Positions 17,826-25,129 of a stretch of 51,867 bases of DNA are shown here, one piece after another; the stretch's first letter is position 1; every line of letters starts with the position of its first letter. Source of the stretch: an uncultured Bacteroidia bacterium (GTDB lineage: Bacteria > Bacteroidota > Bacteroidia > Bacteroidales > Prolixibacteraceae). The stretch lies in NCBI GenBank assembly GCA_903918045.1, contig CAIXCY010000143.1:1-51867 (forward strand), in the 5' to 3' direction. The translations under genes and the position numbers were made by a program. The notes beneath the pieces are model-generated. The model saw nothing but the letters and a program-made list of their open reading frames with translations. It had not been told where the DNA came from and ran no database searches.

Positions 17826-18278
17826 TTTCCCCAGCATCTTCTCAATGGCACCCTTCTCATAATCGGTGAGGGTATCCATCGTTTTAAGTGCTGTCTGAAT
17901 TTTAGTCTTGAAATTCCAGCAGGTCATTTGCCGCAGTGCCAGACGGCGGGCAAATTCATAGCTTGAAATCTCCTCTTCCCCTTTGCAGACGTTATAAGCG
18001 ATAAAAAAGGCCTTATGAAGGGGAAACCTGCAGTGGTGAAAGATGGTTCCCGAAGTAGCTGACTCTTCAGCTTTACATTTTGTACAACGACGTGAAAATG
18101 GGGATTTTCCACTGCACGAGTTTTCATTCCCGCACTTACGACACGAGTACCCATCCGTCCATTTGAGGTTGGCCAGAAATTCAAGACATTTCTCGTCGCT
18201 GCTAAAAAGCTCTTTAATTTCTGATTCAGAAATATCCTTTGTGAAAATCGATCCCATAAACCTTTTAATTCTAAACAA
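17823..18278 (-). CDS. stand-alone zinc-ribbon domain of an IS1595-type transposase
   Basis: 151 residues. It shows the N-terminal zinc ribbon of IS1595/IS1016 transposases: DGYSCRKCGN at about 42-51, then CTKCKAEESATSGTIFHHCRFPLHKAFFIAY. The following helix block (YEFARRLALRQMTCWNFKTKIQ) is the usual HTH-like continuation. The DDE catalytic domain that normally follows is absent; the protein simply ends at LTDYEKGAIEKMLGK. No terminal inverted repeats or target duplication are clear. It is either a truncated insertion-sequence remnant or a domesticated DNA-binding protein. It is divergent from the DUF6132 gene. Translation could also start at Met8. Confidence 0.75.
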   Translation of the reverse strand: MFRIKRFMGSIFTKDISESEIKELFSSDEKCLEFLANLKWTDGYSCRKCGNENSCSGKSPFSRRCTKCKAEESATSGTIFHHCRFPLHKAFFIAYNVCKGEEEISSYEFARRLALRQMTCWNFKTKIQTALKTMDTLTDYEKGAIEKMLGK

Positions 18279-18301
18279 AAGTATAAAAATAGCGAAATAA
18301 A

Positions 18302-18346
18302 ATAAGTGATACTAATACGATTTATTAATTTTATTGTATAGCTTTG
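18302..18346 (+). promoter_or_regulatory. activator-type promoter with palindrome A, upstream of the first DUF6132 gene
   Basis: ATAAGTGATACTAAT (18302-18316) is an imperfect copy of ATTAGT-N3-ACTAAT. The -7 box TAGCTTTG is at 18339-18346. No TTTG is found at -33 with 19-20 nt spacing. The palindrome centre lies about 41 bp before the predicted start of transcription. The same arrangement precedes the second DUF6132 gene. Confidence 0.55.
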
Positions 18347-18368
18347 CATAATTATAAAACCCGAAATA

Positions 18369-18611
18369 ATGGATGGTACATGCGAAATAATTATCGAGCC
18401 AAAAGGTTGGAGGGCACTCCTTAAATCATGGTATTTCTGGAAGCCGGTAGCCGGCTTCATTGCCGGGGCAGTTGCAGGTGCACTTTACTTTCTGTATATC
18501 GGTTCGACCTCAGGAAGTTCACCTGTCACGCATGATATTATCTCCAACGGATTATTCGGCGGGATGATCGGGTATTTTTTTGTACGAAGGCCTTGCCGGG
18601 CATGTTGTTAA
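18369..18611 (+). CDS. DUF6132 family small membrane protein
   Basis: 80 residues with a cytoplasmic N-terminal stretch, the block SWYFWKPVAGFIAGAVAGALYFLYIG (first helix), a GSTSGSSPVTHD loop and a second Gly-rich helix FGGMIGYFFV. It ends RRPCRACC, a Cys-rich tail. The paralogue at 28317 shares the FWKP, YxG and SxxGSxxxT blocks and ends SPCSNGKC. Proteins of this type sit beside rhodanese, thioredoxin and methyltransferase genes in Bacteroidota; function unknown. The terminal Cys cluster suggests metal or thiol binding, which is inference. It leads a three-gene unit with the methyltransferase and the Cys-rich peptide. Confidence 0.8.
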   Translation: MDGTCEIIIEPKGWRALLKSWYFWKPVAGFIAGAVAGALYFLYIGSTSGSSPVTHDIISNGLFGGMIGYFFVRRPCRACC

Positions 18612-18629
18612 CCTATATTTTTCAATAAG

Positions 18630-19274
18630 ATGGACTATTCAGCAATAAATATCAGATACGGTAAACTGGCAAGCTCCGACTGTTGCCTTTCATGTGGTGG
18701 AGCCATCAATTATGCGAAAGCTAAAATTGGAGAAGTGTGTGTCGATTTAGGTAGTGGTCGCGGTACCGATGTGCTTAGAATGGCTGATGAAGTTGGAGAG
18801 ATAGGATTCGTATACGGAATAGATATCTCGGAAGGGATGCTTGAGAAGGCAAGGCAAAGTGCATTGCGGTTAGAGGTTCAGAATGTCCGGTTTATCCAAA
18901 GCGAACTCGAACATATTGAATTGGCTGATAACTTAGCCGATCTTGTGATCTCAAATTGCACCATCAATCATGCCACCAACAAAGAGGGTGTTTGGAGTGA
19001 GGTATTTCGAATTCTCAGGAAGGGGGGACGGTTTGTTGTAAGCGATATCTATGCTACAACACCCATAGCGGATGAATATCGCAACGACCCTGTTGCGGTG
19101 GCGGAGTGCTGGGCCGGGGCTGTTACCCGCAATGAGTACCTTGCGACCTTAACCAAACTTGGATTTACCGCCATTGAGATTATTGAAGAATCGAAACCAT
19201 ATCAAAAAGGGAAAGCAGAGGTAGCAAGCCTAACTATTGCAGGGAAAAAACCTTCGGGAGGTTGCTGCTGCTAA
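18630..19274 (+). CDS. ArsM-like SAM-dependent methyltransferase with CCC tail
   Basis: 214 residues of the arsenite methyltransferase-type family. It starts NIRYGKLASSDCCLSCGG (Cys18, 19, 22), similar to the YGxxxxxxACC opening of ArsM. SAM site VCVDLGSGRGTDVLRMA with GIDISEGMLEKAR. The family motif SNCTINH carries Cys110, and AECWAGAVT carries Cys160; these correspond to the two As-binding Cys of ArsM. The Cys that usually follows GSGxGRD is replaced here (RGTDVL). The protein ends GGCCC. No other arsenic gene (arsB, acr3, arsC, arsR) is in the window, so the substrate may be arsenic, selenium or a thiol compound. Shorter than typical ArsM (about 240-350 residues). Confidence 0.8.
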   Translation: MDYSAINIRYGKLASSDCCLSCGGAINYAKAKIGEVCVDLGSGRGTDVLRMADEVGEIGFVYGIDISEGMLEKARQSALRLEVQNVRFIQSELEHIELADNLADLVISNCTINHATNKEGVWSEVFRILRKGGRFVVSDIYATTPIADEYRNDPVAVAECWAGAVTRNEYLATLTKLGFTAIEIIEESKPYQKGKAEVASLTIAGKKPSGGCCC

Positions 19275-19281
19275 CGATAAA

Positions 19282-19306
19282 CCTTCTCGTCTGCCAATTG
19301 AGAAGG
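19282..19306 (+). other. small hairpin between the methyltransferase and the Cys-rich peptide
   Basis: CCTTCTC (19282-19288) and GAGAAGG (19300-19306) form a 7-bp stem with an 11-nt loop. No T run follows, so it is more likely a processing or stabilising stem than a terminator. Confidence 0.4.
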
Positions 19307-19336
19307 CTGTAACAACAACGCGTTAAAACAATTTTT

Positions 19337-19435
19337 ATGAAGAGTCTGATTAAGAAGAAAGAGGAGCCCAAAGTGGCAAAAATTGCCCAGTGTTGTGCAA
19401 AAACCTCAAGTACAGTTGTTGGTTGTCACGATTAG
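19337..19435 (+). CDS. 32-residue Lys/Cys-rich peptide
   Basis: A short open frame, MKSLIKKKEEPKVAKIAQ followed by CCAKTSSTVVGCHD. The first half is charged and helical; the second holds Cys19, Cys20, Cys30 and a final His-Asp. It lies 62 bp after the CCC-tailed methyltransferase and ends 15 bp before a strong terminator, so it is probably the last gene of the DUF6132-methyltransferase unit. The pattern (charged leader, Cys/Ser/Thr core) could fit a metal-binding peptide or a modified-peptide precursor. No database family is recognised and translation is unproven. Confidence 0.45.
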   Translation: MKSLIKKKEEPKVAKIAQCCAKTSSTVVGCHD

Positions 19436-19450
19436 TTCGGGGCAATTGAT

Positions 19451-19490
19451 GGGGAGTGATAGGTTTCTAATCTATCACTCCCCTGTTTTT
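19451..19490 (+). terminator. rho-independent terminator
   Basis: GGGGAGTGATAG (19451-19462) pairs perfectly with CTATCACTCCCC (19472-19483), followed by TGTTTTT. It closes the DUF6132-methyltransferase-peptide unit. Confidence 0.9.
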
Positions 19491-19565
19491 AAACCCTTTA
19501 AACACTGCAAGTATAGCCTGGTGATTTGCTCTGATATGTAAAATCGTTTGATTCTTCACTTTAAA

Positions 19566-19597
19566 TTTGATTAATGAGCATATGTTCATTACATTTG
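19566..19597 (+). promoter_or_regulatory. promoter with palindrome B between the boxes
   Basis: TTTG (19566-19569), 20 nt, TACATTTG (19590-19597) is a full Bacteroidota promoter. The palindrome AATGAGCATATGTTCATT (19573-19590) fills the spacer, the classic place for a repressor. Further copies lie at 20863, 26135 and 26161. Confidence 0.7.
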
Positions 19598-19704
19598 TGA
19601 ATTCGTAAAGGAAGGGGTAATCAAAATTAAATTTTTATCACAGTACAATTCCAGAATGAATGACAATCAATAGTCTAAATATTGATCTATTTAAACATCA
19701 AATT

Positions 19705-20079
19705 ATGAAATTAGCAGTTCCTACCAGGGGAAATCTGGTAGACGATCATTTTGGCCATTGTGAAGCTTACACAATTTTCACAGTTGATTCAAACAACCGT
19801 ATTGAAGCTTCAGAGATATTACCTTCACCGCAAGGTTGTGGGTGTAAAAGCGATATTGCAAGTGTACTTCAAAAAATGGGGGTGACTGTTATGCTATCGG
19901 GAAATATGGGCAACGGGGCTTTAAATGTCCTTACCAGCCACAGTATAGAAGTTTATCGCGGTTGTTCGGGTAATGTGAGACACCTTGCAGAACTCTATTT
20001 GCAGGGAGATATAGCCGACACAGGTCTTGGATGTAAGAGCCACGAACTGCACGGTGAGGAGCATAAATGTAACCACTGA
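19705..20079 (+). CDS. NifX/NifB-type dinitrogenase cofactor-domain protein
   Basis: 124 residues from the ATG at 19705; the longer frame from 19660 adds unrelated residues in front of the conserved start MKLAVPTRGNLVDDHFGHCEAYTIF. This is the Fe-Mo cofactor domain (PF02579) opening, with the HFGHC motif. GCGCKSDIASVLQKMGVTVMLSGNMGNGALNVL completes the fold, and GCKSHELHGEEHKCNH gives a metal-binding tail. The window has no nitrogenase, so this is one of the many stand-alone members that bind an unknown metal cluster. It is followed by DUF1847 4 bp away. Confidence 0.88.
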   Translation: MKLAVPTRGNLVDDHFGHCEAYTIFTVDSNNRIEASEILPSPQGCGCKSDIASVLQKMGVTVMLSGNMGNGALNVLTSHSIEVYRGCSGNVRHLAELYLQGDIADTGLGCKSHELHGEEHKCNH

Positions 20080-20083
20080 TATT

Positions 20084-20563
20084 ATGGAATCAACAGATAT
20101 AAAGGCACTCTATAATGATGATTCACTTGTTATTATGCAGACAGCTGAAGATGCCTTTCAGCGGGGTTCAAACCGCATCGAGGAGATTAAAAATTTTGCA
20201 CTCAAGGCAGGAATAAAAAGGATCGGTATTGCACATTGTGTAACTTTTCCCAATGAGGTTAAAGCTGTAACACAATTTCTTTCCGACGAGTTTCAAGTCT
20301 TCAGTGTTGATTGTAAATGCGGAAAGGTTACGAAGCACGAAATGCTTGGTTGTGAGGGTAAAAGTATAATGTGTAATCCTGCCGGTCAGGCCAAATATCT
20401 GGAAGACAACAAAACAGAACTTAATATTTCAATGGGTTTGTGCGTGGGTCATGATATGGTATTTAATCAAAAATCAGATTCCCCGGTAACAACTTTAGTG
20501 GTCAAGGACCGCCCCAGTAACCATAACCCTGTTGCAAGTATTAATCAATTAGTTGTGATTTAG
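20084..20563 (+). CDS. DUF1847 Cys-rich metal-binding protein
   Basis: 159 residues from the ATG at 20084, just after the NifX-like gene. A helical first part (NRIEEIKNFALKAGIKRIGIAHCVTF) leads to SVDCKCGKVTK, LGCEGKSIMCNPAGQA and then GLCVGHDMVFNQKS, TTLVVKDRPSNHNPVASI, which is the DUF1847 C-terminal signature. Cys at several conserved spots suggest a bound metal centre. DUF1847 proteins are frequent in anaerobes, function unknown. The tight spacing makes it a partner of the NifX-like protein. Confidence 0.87.
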   Translation: MESTDIKALYNDDSLVIMQTAEDAFQRGSNRIEEIKNFALKAGIKRIGIAHCVTFPNEVKAVTQFLSDEFQVFSVDCKCGKVTKHEMLGCEGKSIMCNPAGQAKYLEDNKTELNISMGLCVGHDMVFNQKSDSPVTTLVVKDRPSNHNPVASINQLVVI

Positions 20564-20571
20564 CGGGAAGT

Positions 20572-20727
20572 ATGGATTCTCTTAAATTAAGATGTAAACA
20601 ATGCACTTGGACCGGTAGCCCAACTGAAGTGGATTGGGAAACTGTGGAGACCTGCATGGGATCTGATAAAATTGAAATTTGCCCACTCTGCGGAAGCATG
20701 GAGGTTTCTTCACTATCTGAGGACTAG
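20572..20727 (+). CDS. 51-residue zinc-ribbon protein
   Basis: A small open frame 8 bp after DUF1847. LRCKQCTWTG and later CPLCGSMEV give two CxxC pairs, a zinc-ribbon or rubredoxin-like fold; another Cys lies at METCM. It is short, acidic and cytosolic. It closes the NifX-DUF1847 unit and is followed by an exceptional hairpin. Role unknown; a redox or metal-handling partner is plausible. Confidence 0.65.
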   Translation: MDSLKLRCKQCTWTGSPTEVDWETVETCMGSDKIEICPLCGSMEVSSLSED

Positions 20728-20748
20728 CATACTGTAGGGTTTTTCCCG

Positions 20749-20803
20749 AGTTTAATAGCCGTAATAATTTAAACTAAGTTTAAATTATTACGGCTATTAA
20801 ACT
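20749..20803. terminator. 26-bp perfect inverted repeat with a 3-nt loop
   Basis: Arms 20749-20774 and 20778-20803 are exact reverse complements around TAA. It follows the zinc-ribbon gene, so it probably ends or protects that transcript, but no clear T run follows. The stem is unusually long for a terminator. Confidence 0.6.
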
Positions 20804-20862
20804 TTAAAATGCATTCAATTAGATCTTTATGGATAAAAAAATATTTTTAAACACATAATAAT

Positions 20863-20913
20863 AACGAGCAAATGCTTATTACATTGCCACGAATTGATAT
20901 ATCTGTATATTTG
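20863..20913 (+). promoter_or_regulatory. promoter of the octaheme cytochrome operon with palindrome B
   Basis: ATTG (20883-20886), 19 nt, TATATTTG (20906-20913) fits the Bacteroidota promoter. Palindrome AACGAGCAAATGCTTATT (20863-20880) ends 2 bp upstream of the -33 element. It matches the copies at 19573, 26135 and 26161. Confidence 0.65.
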
Positions 20914-20972
20914 CATGTCTTTTTTAAATGAACTATTGCTCATAACGATTGAGATATAATTGATGATATGCC

Positions 20973-22580
20973 ATGTATAGGACCTTGCTAATTGTAATCT
21001 TCAGCACTGTAGTTGCTTTGATTCTGGTTAATATTCTTCATCAGGAAGATAACTACAATCTTAAACTGGAGACTCTCCGGCACAAGTATGCCTTAAAAGC
21101 TATTCCTTCTGTTAGTCACAGTAAACTTCCTGCGTTGCAACGAAATTTTAAGACACCTCAGGAGGTGACCGAAGCTTGTCTTTCATGTCATACTGAAACG
21201 CATAAAGAGGTGATGGCCTCCTCACATTGGAATTGGGAGCGTGTTGCTTATGTCGAAGGTCGCGGAATTTCTTCAGCAGGGAAGAAAAATGTGATGAATA
21301 ATTTTTGTCTCGGAACAAATTCAAACCAACAATCATGTGCAAAATGCCATATTGGTTATGGTATGTCGAGCAGTCATTTTGATTTTAACAATGCCCGAAA
21401 TGTCGATTGTATGGTTTGCCATGATAACAGTGATGAGTACCTTAAGGGAGCTTCCATGGCAGGCTATCCCGACCGTACCGTAAATCTTGAAAACGTAGCA
21501 CAGAGTGTCGGCTCACCGCGCAAAAGTAATTGCGGTTCATGCCACTCCTTTGGCGGTGGTGGAAATAATGTGAAACATGGAGACCTTGAGGTAGCCTTAA
21601 ACTCCTGTAGCCGTGAAGTTGATGTTCACATGGGGGCAAACGGAATGAACCTTGAGTGCGTGGCATGTCATACCGCTAAAAATCACAATATTATTGGCAG
21701 GTTGTATTCCGTTTCTTCCGATAATACGAACAGGGCTACCTGTGAACAGTGTCATTCAACTACTCCTCATCTTCGGGATGTCCTCAATCGTCACGGTTCA
21801 CGAGTATCGTGCCAGGCATGTCATATTCCTCAATATGCCAAGGTGAATTCAACAAAAATGTCCTGGAAATGGTCTGATGCCGGAAAACTGAAAGATGGTA
21901 AGCCCTATGAGTTGGAGGACTCCCTGGGAAACCATAATTATATGTCGATTAAAGGCTCTTTCGTTTGGGCACGAAATGTCAAACCCGACTACATCTGGTT
22001 TAACGGAACAGCTGATCACTATATTCTGGGAGATTCAATTAAATCGGTACCGGTGCAAATGAACACTTTAAACGGCTCATACAGTGACCGGCGCTCAAAA
22101 ATTATTCCGGTAAAGATTCATGTGGGAGACCAGATTTACGATAAGGTTTACAATCGACTGGTTCAGCCAAAACTATATGGAGAGACTGAGGGGGATAGCG
22201 CCTACTGGAAAGATTTTAAGTGGGACGATGCTGTGGCAGCCGGGATGAAAGAGTCTGGCCTTCGTTACAGCGGAAAGTATGGTTTTGTCAAGACTAAAAA
22301 AATGTACTGGCCTGTAAATCACATGGTTTCACCTAAGGGGGAAGCGGTTGGCTGTGCAGAGTGTCATACCCGTATTAATGGGCGTCTGGCTAAATTGTCC
22401 GGGTTTTATCTGCCAGGGCGGGATCAGAATAAATCACTCGATTTTGTGGGTTACTGGATGTTTATTCTCACTTTAGTTGCTGTTTTCGGCCATGGTGCAA
22501 TTCGCATTTCAATGGATATTTCCAGAAATAAATACGAAAAGCAGATCATCAACTATGACGAGGATAAACCTGCCGAATAA
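20973..22580 (+). CDS. octaheme c-type cytochrome (OTR-like)
   Basis: 535 residues with eight CXXCH haem sites: His73, 126, 150, 191, 233, 261, 284 and 465. An N-terminal helix (residues 3-21) and a C-terminal helix (492-510) anchor it to the membrane with the haems outside. The eight-haem count, the wide gap before the last haem and the YLK/Lys-rich region suggest the octaheme tetrathionate reductase family, known from Shewanella to reduce tetrathionate, nitrite and hydroxylamine in vitro. It is first in a tight operon with a cytochrome b (25 bp) and two YeeE/YedE genes, so a sulfur oxyanion substrate is likely. Haem attachment genes are not in the window. Confidence 0.85.
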   Translation: MYRTLLIVIFSTVVALILVNILHQEDNYNLKLETLRHKYALKAIPSVSHSKLPALQRNFKTPQEVTEACLSCHTETHKEVMASSHWNWERVAYVEGRGISSAGKKNVMNNFCLGTNSNQQSCAKCHIGYGMSSSHFDFNNARNVDCMVCHDNSDEYLKGASMAGYPDRTVNLENVAQSVGSPRKSNCGSCHSFGGGGNNVKHGDLEVALNSCSREVDVHMGANGMNLECVACHTAKNHNIIGRLYSVSSDNTNRATCEQCHSTTPHLRDVLNRHGSRVSCQACHIPQYAKVNSTKMSWKWSDAGKLKDGKPYELEDSLGNHNYMSIKGSFVWARNVKPDYIWFNGTADHYILGDSIKSVPVQMNTLNGSYSDRRSKIIPVKIHVGDQIYDKVYNRLVQPKLYGETEGDSAYWKDFKWDDAVAAGMKESGLRYSGKYGFVKTKKMYWPVNHMVSPKGEAVGCAECHTRINGRLAKLSGFYLPGRDQNKSLDFVGYWMFILTLVAVFGHGAIRISMDISRNKYEKQIINYDEDKPAE

Positions 22581-22605
22581 CAAGAGTGTCAATTAAATAA
22601 TAAAT

Positions 22606-23265
22606 ATGCAACAAAATATGCACAAGGTATATATTTATAAACGATTTGAACGATTCTGGCATTGGGTTCAGGCCTCCCTGATCATGTTTCTGGCGTTAAC
22701 TGGTTTTGAGGTTCATGGTACTTTTAAGATATTTGGTTTTGAGAAAGCTGCCGAATTTCATCGGACAGCCTCCTGGATGCTGATCGGACTAATCATTTTT
22801 GCTATTTTCTGGCACCTCACAACTGGTGAATGGCGACATTATATCCCAACGACCAAACAATTGAAGGAGCAGGTCATCTATTACATCTCAGGAATATTCA
22901 AAGGGGAACATCACCCGACTGAAAGAACCGGACTTAGTAAATTGAACCCATTGCAACGAATTGTTTATTTGGGTTTTAAACTGATACTTGTCCCAATAAC
23001 CATTATCTCGGGGATCCTTTATTTGCTGTATAAAACCTTTGATCAAAACAACATAATTATTATCGAAGATTATCCTTTGGCATCTATCGCATTCTGGCAT
23101 ACGCTTGGAGCCATACTGCTTATGATATTTCTTGTCGTTCATGTCTATATGACAACAACCGGCAAAACTCCCACCTCAAATATAAAGGCGATGATCACCG
23201 GATATGAAGAGCTTGAAGATGATCAGGAGGAGGTTAAAGTCGAAAACGATTCAAAACATAATTAA
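22606..23265 (+). CDS. membrane cytochrome b561-type electron donor
   Basis: 219 residues with four membrane helices and the His pattern of di-haem cytochrome b subunits: RFWHWVQ (helix 1), EFHRTASW and IFWHLTTG (helix 2), then AFWHTLGAILLMIFLVVHVY (last helix). It should take electrons from menaquinol and pass them to the octaheme cytochrome. The C-terminal 20 residues are acidic and cytoplasmic. The start could also be Met5 (MHKVYIYKRFER). It lies 2 bp ahead of the next gene. Confidence 0.85.
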   Translation: MQQNMHKVYIYKRFERFWHWVQASLIMFLALTGFEVHGTFKIFGFEKAAEFHRTASWMLIGLIIFAIFWHLTTGEWRHYIPTTKQLKEQVIYYISGIFKGEHHPTERTGLSKLNPLQRIVYLGFKLILVPITIISGILYLLYKTFDQNNIIIIEDYPLASIAFWHTLGAILLMIFLVVHVYMTTTGKTPTSNIKAMITGYEELEDDQEEVKVENDSKHN

Positions 23266-23267
23266 TC

Positions 23268-23786
23268 ATGAAGGGACAGAAATATATGAACCCTTACCTG
23301 GCTGGATTTTTATTAGGTCTGGTTTTATTGGGAACAATCTATGTTACAGGGCGAGGTCTGGGAGCCAGCGGTGCAGTAAAAAGTGTCGTTCTCTCAACTG
23401 TTGTAAAAGTAGCTCCCCGACATGTAGCCAATACCCCTTTCATTAAATCTTATAGCGAGGAGCATCCTGATGGCCCTTTGAAAGACTGGCTTGTTTTTGA
23501 AGTGATAGGCGTGATTATCGGTGCTTTTTTCTCAGGTGTAATTTCAAATCGGGTTGGTATCAAGTTGGAAAGGGGACCTAATATTACCAATAGAACCAGG
23601 ATTATTGCCGCTATCATCGGTGGTGCATTCTTTGGGTTTGGATCTCAGTTAGGTCGAGGCTGTACCAGCGGTGCCGCCCTTAGCGGGATGGCTGTGATGT
23701 CGTTTGGGGGGCTGATTACGATGGTTGCAATTTTCGGATCGGGTTATGCATTTGCCTGGTTCTTCAGAAAACTTTGGTTAAAATAA
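23268..23786 (+). CDS. YeeE/YedE family transporter subunit (first half)
   Basis: 172 residues with about four helices. It carries the YedE/TsuA signature GRGCTSGAALSG near residues 140-151; the Cys is the one needed for thiosulfate passage in characterised TsuA. The loop between helices is longer than usual (VVKVAPRHVANTPFIKSY). It is half the length of a full YeeE and pairs with the next gene, which has the second Cys motif. The location after an octaheme cytochrome suggests thiosulfate or a related oxyanion as substrate; this is inference. Confidence 0.85.
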   Translation: MKGQKYMNPYLAGFLLGLVLLGTIYVTGRGLGASGAVKSVVLSTVVKVAPRHVANTPFIKSYSEEHPDGPLKDWLVFEVIGVIIGAFFSGVISNRVGIKLERGPNITNRTRIIAAIIGGAFFGFGSQLGRGCTSGAALSGMAVMSFGGLITMVAIFGSGYAFAWFFRKLWLK

Positions 23787-23791
23787 GTGAT

Positions 23792-24988
23792 ATGGGACCA
23801 TTAGTACCTTTTATGATCAGCAATGAGTTTAATCTGATCATTGCTTTGATTGCCGGAATCGGGTTCGGTTTTGTACTCGAACAGGCAGGATTCTCCTCTA
23901 CCAAAAAACTTGTCGGGTTGTTTTACGGGTATGATTTTACCGTGTTAAAAGTATTTTTCACAGCTGGTGTAACTGCCATGATTGGTGTTTTATGGCTCGC
24001 CCATTGGGGATTACTCGATTTAAGCCTGATCTATATCAATCCAACGTTCCTGTGGTCTGCACTCCTCGGAGGTGCAATTATGGGCATCGGATTTATTATC
24101 GGCGGATTTTGCCCCGGTACCAGTATCTGCGCAGCATCAATCGGTAAACTTGATGGTCTGGCTTTTGTTTTTGGAGGCGGTCTGGGGGTTATTTTCTTTG
24201 CCGAAGGATATCCACTGGTTAAGAATATATACCTTTCAGAAGCCTGGGGCGGCGTTCTGATGAACGAAATGCTCGGTATGTCGAAAATCATGTTTGCCGT
24301 TCTTCTTACTGTAGTAGCATTCATCGCTTTTTATCTAACCGGACTCTTGGAGAATCGTGTGAACAGAGTACCTACTGCTGTTAATAAAAGAAAAAGAGCT
24401 ATCTATGCTTCAGCTATTGGATTTGCTCTCCTTTTATTAGCAGTAATTGCATTTTTCCCGGATAGTAAAAACCGGATGGAGGCCCGTATTAACAAAACAG
24501 TCATTCAAAAAGATTTTACCTCTGCTTCTGTTCCTGCTGATCAACTCGCAAGTGACATTGTAAATAACTATTACCGGATCAATATAATAGACGTAAGAGA
24601 TACAGCTGCATTCAGGGCCTACCACCTCCCATTTGCAATCAATATTCCCTATGAGATAATGGCTGACAGGCGGTGGGGTAAAATTCTGGATCAGAAGCAC
24701 AAGGTCAATTATTTTTATGCCGATGATAAACAGATTGCAGCAAAGGCCTATTTATTGGCCGGCTATTTGGGTAATGCTGAAAATTATATTCTTAACGGAT
24801 CGGCAGTTAACTTTCATAAATTGTTTTCCAATCTGACCCCTCCCGGGGTGGAGGCCAATAAAAGTGAAATCGACACCTACAATTTCAGGCAGAAGTCGGC
24901 CACAGAAATGAAGATACTGGTTGATGCGCTTAAGAACTCATCAGAACCTGTAATCGCGAAAACCACAAAGATTAAGGGGGGGTGCTAG
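23792..24988 (+). CDS. YeeE/YedE transporter half fused to an inactive rhodanese-like domain
   Basis: 398 residues if started at the ATG after the previous stop (23792); a start at 23774 would overlap the previous gene by 13 bp. Residues 1-230 are a membrane transporter with GGFCPGTSICAAS, the second conserved Cys motif of the YeeE/YedE family. Residues about 255-370 form a rhodanese-like domain (NIIDVRDTAAFRAYHLPFAINIPYE) whose active loop reads YADDKQIA in place of a Cys loop, so no sulfur transfer is expected. The two genes together equal one full transporter. Confidence 0.85.
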   Translation: MGPLVPFMISNEFNLIIALIAGIGFGFVLEQAGFSSTKKLVGLFYGYDFTVLKVFFTAGVTAMIGVLWLAHWGLLDLSLIYINPTFLWSALLGGAIMGIGFIIGGFCPGTSICAASIGKLDGLAFVFGGGLGVIFFAEGYPLVKNIYLSEAWGGVLMNEMLGMSKIMFAVLLTVVAFIAFYLTGLLENRVNRVPTAVNKRKRAIYASAIGFALLLLAVIAFFPDSKNRMEARINKTVIQKDFTSASVPADQLASDIVNNYYRINIIDVRDTAAFRAYHLPFAINIPYEIMADRRWGKILDQKHKVNYFYADDKQIAAKAYLLAGYLGNAENYILNGSAVNFHKLFSNLTPPGVEANKSEIDTYNFRQKSATEMKILVDALKNSSEPVIAKTTKIKGGC

Positions 24989-25129
24989 ATCTCCCTCATA
25001 TTCTATTAATTACAATTAAGTACAAATCGGGAGGAAATTTTCAAACCGTTCAGACCTGTTACAACAACGATTTTCTTAATCATTTGTGAGTAATGCGTTT
25101 TGCCCAATATATTATGAGATTCCAAAAAT

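Noticed and set aside
18630-19435. Arsenic resistance operon
   Set aside because: Only the methyltransferase resembles arsenic genes; no arsenite pump, arsenate reductase or ArsR regulator is nearby, so the substrate was left open.
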